Assembly: GCF_042100115.1 (NCBI RefSeq)
Contig: NC_091280.1
Span: 1,736,001-1,800,000 of the forward strand
DNA length: 64,000 nucleotides
Origin: Alternaria dauci
Lineage: Eukaryota > Ascomycota > Dothideomycetes > Pleosporales > Pleosporaceae
Reading direction: 5' to 3'
Position 1 is the first letter of the stretch, and the number at the start of each line of letters is the position of its first letter. Shown piece by piece: positions 60,449 to 64,000 of this stretch. The notes below the pieces were generated by a model, which searched no databases, was not told where the DNA came from, and saw nothing but the letters and a program-made list of their open reading frames with translations. A program made the position numbers and the translations under genes.

Positions 60449-61055
60449 TCATGGCTTCGCATACTGCTGTGTCCACTCCTGAGCTGTCTGAATAGCTTGT
60501 GCCTGATTCTCCTTCCATGCCTGTGCAACGTCGTTGGCGAGGGGATCGTCCGGGTTGGGAGCGCCCAGGAGAGCTTGGATAGATAGTAGGATGGTACGGA
60601 TCTGGAGCGCGGGCGACCAGTTGCCTAGAGTAATCAGCCGGGTCACTAACGTGCACAATGAAGGCACACATACTTTTCAGGACGTCGAGGCAGATGCGCC
60701 CGAGACGGTCGATGTTTGGGTGGTAGATCTTGGTGAGAAAGCGGACCTTGGGCGGGGTCATGGGGTAGTCGTCTGGGAGGAAGAGTTCAAGCTTGAAAAC
60801 GCCGCCTATGAGGCTTGTCAGCAAAGGACTGCAGACTGCCATGTGTGAGAACATGCCCTCATAAGGAGACTGGCTGGGGCCGTCGATGGTGACATCGAAG
60901 TACCGCAGATTGTCATCGTGGGGTGTCGCGCTGATTCCTTGCACTCTGTACCGCCGTCTGGATTAGTAACGCCATACATGTTCGCATAGCAGGTATGCTC
61001 ACGGTTCGTTGACCAGGCGCTCGGTTTCCTTGATGATTCGCTTGGGCAGCGCCAT
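60449..61055 (-). CDS. ubc13: Ubiquitin-conjugating enzyme E2, Ubc13 type
   Basis: E2 enzyme that, with an Mms2-type partner, builds K63-linked ubiquitin chains for post-replication DNA repair and signalling. Exons: 61055-61003, 60945-60857, 60805-60674, 60624-60449; introns of 57, 51 and 49 nt; 149 residues, the normal size. Key features: start [50 protein letters not shown]; and the active-site Cys86 in RICLDVLK. It ends EWTQQYAKP. Intron 2 starts with GC rather than GT (GAGG|GCATGT); no GT donor nearby keeps the family sequence. It is head-to-head with the SEA-complex gene, 342 bases apart. Confidence 0.96.
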
Positions 61056-61397
61056 GACTGGAGGTGGGGTAGGACGGGTCGACGGTAGCGAAGGGGTGGT
61101 CGCGGAGGATGCTGTGCACGTGTAGGAATCTGCGACCGTCGTCGAGGCTGGACAGGAAGATGCGAGGTGCTTTCTCTGGGTAGGAAGGTGCGAGGCCGTA
61201 TCTTCCATGACGAGGTTTGATCTTGCGTAATCGGTCGGGCATCTTACCGACGTTGCCAAACGAGGCTTAGTCTACTAAGGGGCATGTCCATCCATCGGTG
61301 GGAAGGCGCGCCAAGGGGTCAGGCCTATCACCACCTGCCATCAACACCATCACCGCCATCTCTCTCACCCAATCCGGCCGCGTTTGCCAAAGCCAAG
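61056..61397. other. Divergent promoter of ubc13 and the SEA-complex gene
   Basis: 342 bases shared by two divergent genes. Short repeats of CACC/CATC are seen near 61320-61370. No clear TATA box. Confidence 0.65.
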
Positions 61398-64000
61398 ATG
61401 GCGGCCACAGGGGTTGGGCCATCGTCGGCATTCAAGTCACCAACGTTTGATGATAATGTCGAGATCAAGGTAGACGACGATATTGGCGCCGCAAGCATAA
61501 GCCCAGCAGGCCGCGACGTGGTGCTCGCCAGCAAAAGTGGCCTCCGCATCATAGATCTCGACAACATCTGGTCTCTGCCCCTCTTCATTCCGAACCAGTC
61601 GTCATGGGACGTTGCAGATGTACAATGGTCCCCTTTTGCAGCACGCGCCGAATGGATCGCGTCGACGCGAAACCAGCTTGCGCTTGTATACAATCTCTCC
61701 ATGCCTTACAACAACAACAAAGCACCCATCGAGTACACCTTGCGCGCACATGACAGAGCCATAACAGATATCAACTTCTCCGCACATCACCCTGACCTCC
61801 TGGCAACGTGTGGCGTAGACAGCTTCGTCTTTGTGCATGATCTTCGCAGCAGGCAAGCGCCGTTGAAGCTTGCCGACTACACAGCAGGAGCAACCCAAGT
61901 CAAATGGAACCGCCAGAACGACAAGATCATTGCCAGTGCTCATGACAAATACCTTCATATCTGGGATACTCGTCACGGAGCGAACCCTCTCTCCACCATC
62001 ACCGCCCACACCACCAAGATTTACGGCATCGACTGGAATCGCAATGACGCGAATAAGATCATGACCTGTTCCCTCGATGCGACCATCAAACTTTGGAACA
62101 ATGTAGGCTTGAAAGATCATATCAGTGTCCCTCGCCGTGTCATCCGCACTCACTACCCTGTATGGCGAGCGCGACACACGCCCTTTTCGCACGGTATCCT
62201 CGCCATGCCGCAACGCGGCAACTCTTGTCTCTGGCTATACAAGCACGTTAATGATAGTGACCCCTCGACTTTCACCAATCGTCACGCAAATGTCTTCCAG
62301 CAGCACGACCCTGATGCCCAAGTCCGCGAATTCCTCTGGCGCACACGTGGCTCCACCGATGATGGATTTGATAACCGCGATTTTCAACTGGTTTCCTGGG
62401 GTACTGACAGGCGTCTCGTACTTCACAAGCTACCTTCCGAGGACCTAGAGAAATGGGTCGGTCACCGCAAAGGCGAGGCGCTCGTGGAGAAGCCCAGTAC
62501 AACGCGGAAAGGTGCTTCGTACGTTTCGTACCGGGACGGGCCTATACCTACCACGACTGCCGCAACTCAGGATGAATTTGGCCCCCCTCGTGCCCAGCGT
62601 AAAGGTAACCTGTCAACTCTCTTACAGAACTACTCGCTCAACGAAGAGACTTACTCCCCGCGCTTCCATGGCCAAATGCTTTCTCGGACACACCCTGAGA
62701 CGCTTCCTCGAGAGACTATGACTGCTCGACCCATTCGGCGCAATGACCCACGCGTTGTCAACCACATGAAATGGATCAACGGCGTCAAATTTGGAGGCGA
62801 TCGTCACAACAATGTCGACGATCATGCTCGGCCCAATCATTATGATCGCACGGAGAAGCAGCCATTCCAAGAGCAGAACGACCTCGGAGCCGAGATTTCC
62901 TACGTAGGCAACAAGTACAAGAAGCTTGCTTTCGAAGAAATCGATGTTCCTGGACGCCGCATCAAAGTGTCTTTCAATGGACCCTGGGGTGACTGGGATG
63001 CAACCACAAATGAGCCAAAACTTGTATTCCTCCGCTTTACCATCAAGTTCCCGGCCTCATACCCCAAGGCTATCGAAAGGCAACAATCAGGCACCGTTGT
63101 GGGTAGGGCACCGACCCCACTGGACATCGAATCTGAGCGAACGACAGCCGCAATCAGCAAGGACAACCAAGAGGAACTGATCAACAACATGCATCACATT
63201 GCTGAAGCCTGCGCAGATCAACAGCGAGAGGCCCTGGAAGCAGTGCTCTCGTATGCGTTGGGTGAACGAGCACTGGACGATAGCCTGGACCTGGCCGAAG
63301 ATGACGACCCACTGGAAGACCTAGGTCCTCTACCCGGGGAGAGCTCCAGCGAGGATGAGGACCACGAGGGCGAGTTCACTGATGACGTGATGCAATCATC
63401 GCATACCAATGCTAATATCCCTCTGCCAATACAGTGCACGGCGCGATTCTCGGTAGATGGATCCCTTGTAGTCGCAAGGATACCCACCACGAAGTCAATG
63501 CCTGGCTCAGAAGCATTCAGATTCCAGATCACCAGGAGTCTTCGACAAGGAGTACTGAAGAACGACATCTTTGACTCGTTTGGCCGTTTCACTTCTCGAC
63601 GCCCCGAGGCCTCTGACGGTGCATCATCACCATCCTCGTCGGTCGGCTCGTGGGAAACGTCTTCCACCCCGTCATCATCATCGGGTACCGATCATGCAGG
63701 GAATGCACACATAGGAAACTTCCAACCGCCGCTAGCTTGGCAAAAGTCTGCGTCCCGTTTTCAGTCGCGGAACTCGTTGCCGTCTTCGACCGGGGTGGGA
63801 AAGCAGGCAATAAAGACCAGATCCACAGTATCCATACTCTTTTCGGCTACAGATGATTTGGTTCCTAGTAAGCGCGAGTTGGCAGAAGAATATCGAATAT
63901 TTGGACCTGGACCTATGATATGCGAGCACAACTCCGAGGTAGCTCGAAAGTACGGTTATGACGACCTGGCGGATATTTGGATCCTTTGCAAACTGATTTT
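61398..64000 (+). CDS. SEA/GATOR2-complex WD40-RWD protein, Sea3/Mtc5 (WDR59) type, 3' truncated by window edge
   Basis: Subunit type of the vacuole-associated SEA complex (GATOR in animals), which controls TORC1 in response to amino acids. An uninterrupted frame of 867 codons runs from ATG 61398 to the window end with no intron. Residues 1-350 hold WD40 repeats (HDRAITDINFSAHHPDLLATCG, ASAHDKYLHIWD, HTTKIYGIDWN, SLDATIKLWN). An RWD domain follows at about 505-620 (RIKVSFNGPWGDWDA..., LVFLRFTIKFPASYP, ELINNMHHIAEAC). Then comes an acidic, Ser-rich linker (SSSEDEDHEGE). The final stretch ADIWILCKLI leads toward the expected C-terminal zinc-binding RING-like region, which is outside. The domain order matches WDR59/Sea3 rather than other WD40 proteins. 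Start chosen as the first ATG, in good context (AAGATGG). Confidence 0.93.
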   Translation, partial: MAATGVGPSSAFKSPTFDDNVEIKVDDDIGAASISPAGRDVVLASKSGLRIIDLDNIWSLPLFIPNQSSWDVADVQWSPFAARAEWIASTRNQLALVYNLSMPYNNNKAPIEYTLRAHDRAITDINFSAHHPDLLATCGVDSFVFVHDLRSRQAPLKLADYTAGATQVKWNRQNDKIIASAHDKYLHIWDTRHGANPLSTITAHTTKIYGIDWNRNDANKIMTCSLDATIKLWNNVGLKDHISVPRRVIRTHYPVWRARHTPFSHGILAMPQRGNSCLWLYKHVNDSDPSTFTNRHANVFQQHDPDAQVREFLWRTRGSTDDGFDNRDFQLVSWGTDRRLVLHKLPSEDLEKWVGHRKGEALVEKPSTTRKGASYVSYRDGPIPTTTAATQDEFGPPRAQRKGNLSTLLQNYSLNEETYSPRFHGQMLSRTHPETLPRETMTARPIRRNDPRVVNHMKWINGVKFGGDRHNNVDDHARPNHYDRTEKQPFQEQNDLGAEISYVGNKYKKLAFEEIDVPGRRIKVSFNGPWGDWDATTNEPKLVFLRFTIKFPASYPKAIERQQSGTVVGRAPTPLDIESERTTAAISKDNQEELINNMHHIAEACADQQREALEAVLSYALGERALDDSLDLAEDDDPLEDLGPLPGESSSEDEDHEGEFTDDVMQSSHTNANIPLPIQCTARFSVDGSLVVARIPTTKSMPGSEAFRFQITRSLRQGVLKNDIFDSFGRFTSRRPEASDGASSPSSSVGSWETSSTPSSSSGTDHAGNAHIGNFQPPLAWQKSASRFQSRNSLPSSTGVGKQAIKTRSTVSILFSATDDLVPSKRELAEEYRIFGPGPMICEHNSEVARKYGYDDLADIWILCKLI

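Noticed and set aside
1..64000. CRISPR array, operon or phage elements
   Set aside because: No regularly spaced repeats; spliced genes show this is a eukaryotic genome.

Overview
The window comes from the nuclear genome of a filamentous ascomycete. The support is: short introns (mostly 41-63 nt) with GT..AG ends and CTAAC/CTAAT branch points; fungus-specific genes (alpha-aminoadipate reductase for lysine, translation elongation factor EF-3, an Fmp46-type protein); and fungal secreted and zinc-finger proteins. The gene content and style look like a Dothideomycete, probably Pleosporales, but that placement is inference from general resemblance.

Layout. 0-21.6 kb is gene-dense: a truncated type II membrane protein (minus) diverges from LYS2; then a two-exon membrane protein, a zinc-binding-like protein (minus), urease accessory UreG, a 1492-residue RRM protein in seven exons (minus), an Fmp46-like mitochondrial redox protein (minus), ribosomal protein eS30 with an 8-nt micro-exon (minus), and a secreted CREG-like flavin-binding-fold protein. 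21.6-38.3 kb is gene-poor and holds one confident gene, a poly-Q C2H2 transcription factor of MtfA type (minus). 38.6-53.6 kb is dense again: an SRR1-domain protein (minus), EF-3, a locus of tandem cysteine-rich secreted domains, a sugar transporter, a secreted PQQ-type beta-propeller protein and a 76-residue small gene. 53.6-60.4 kb has no gene I can support and includes CTA/TAG-rich sequence that looks like an old repeat. The right end carries UBC13 (minus, with a GC-AG intron) diverging from a truncated SEA-complex WD40/RWD gene (Sea3/WDR59 type).

The genes are mostly unrelated housekeeping functions, so this is not a biosynthetic cluster. The least ordinary locus is 45.5-47.6 kb. A signal-peptide gene with cysteine-rich modules is followed, after a stop codon, by exons for four more modules of the same kind that have no start codon of their own. 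Splice phases show that the two halves can be joined in frame, which points to alternative 3' ends or to one decayed module inside a longer gene. Near the other end, UBC13 (K63 ubiquitin chains), the SEA subunit (TORC1 control), EF-3 and eS30 are core cell machinery.
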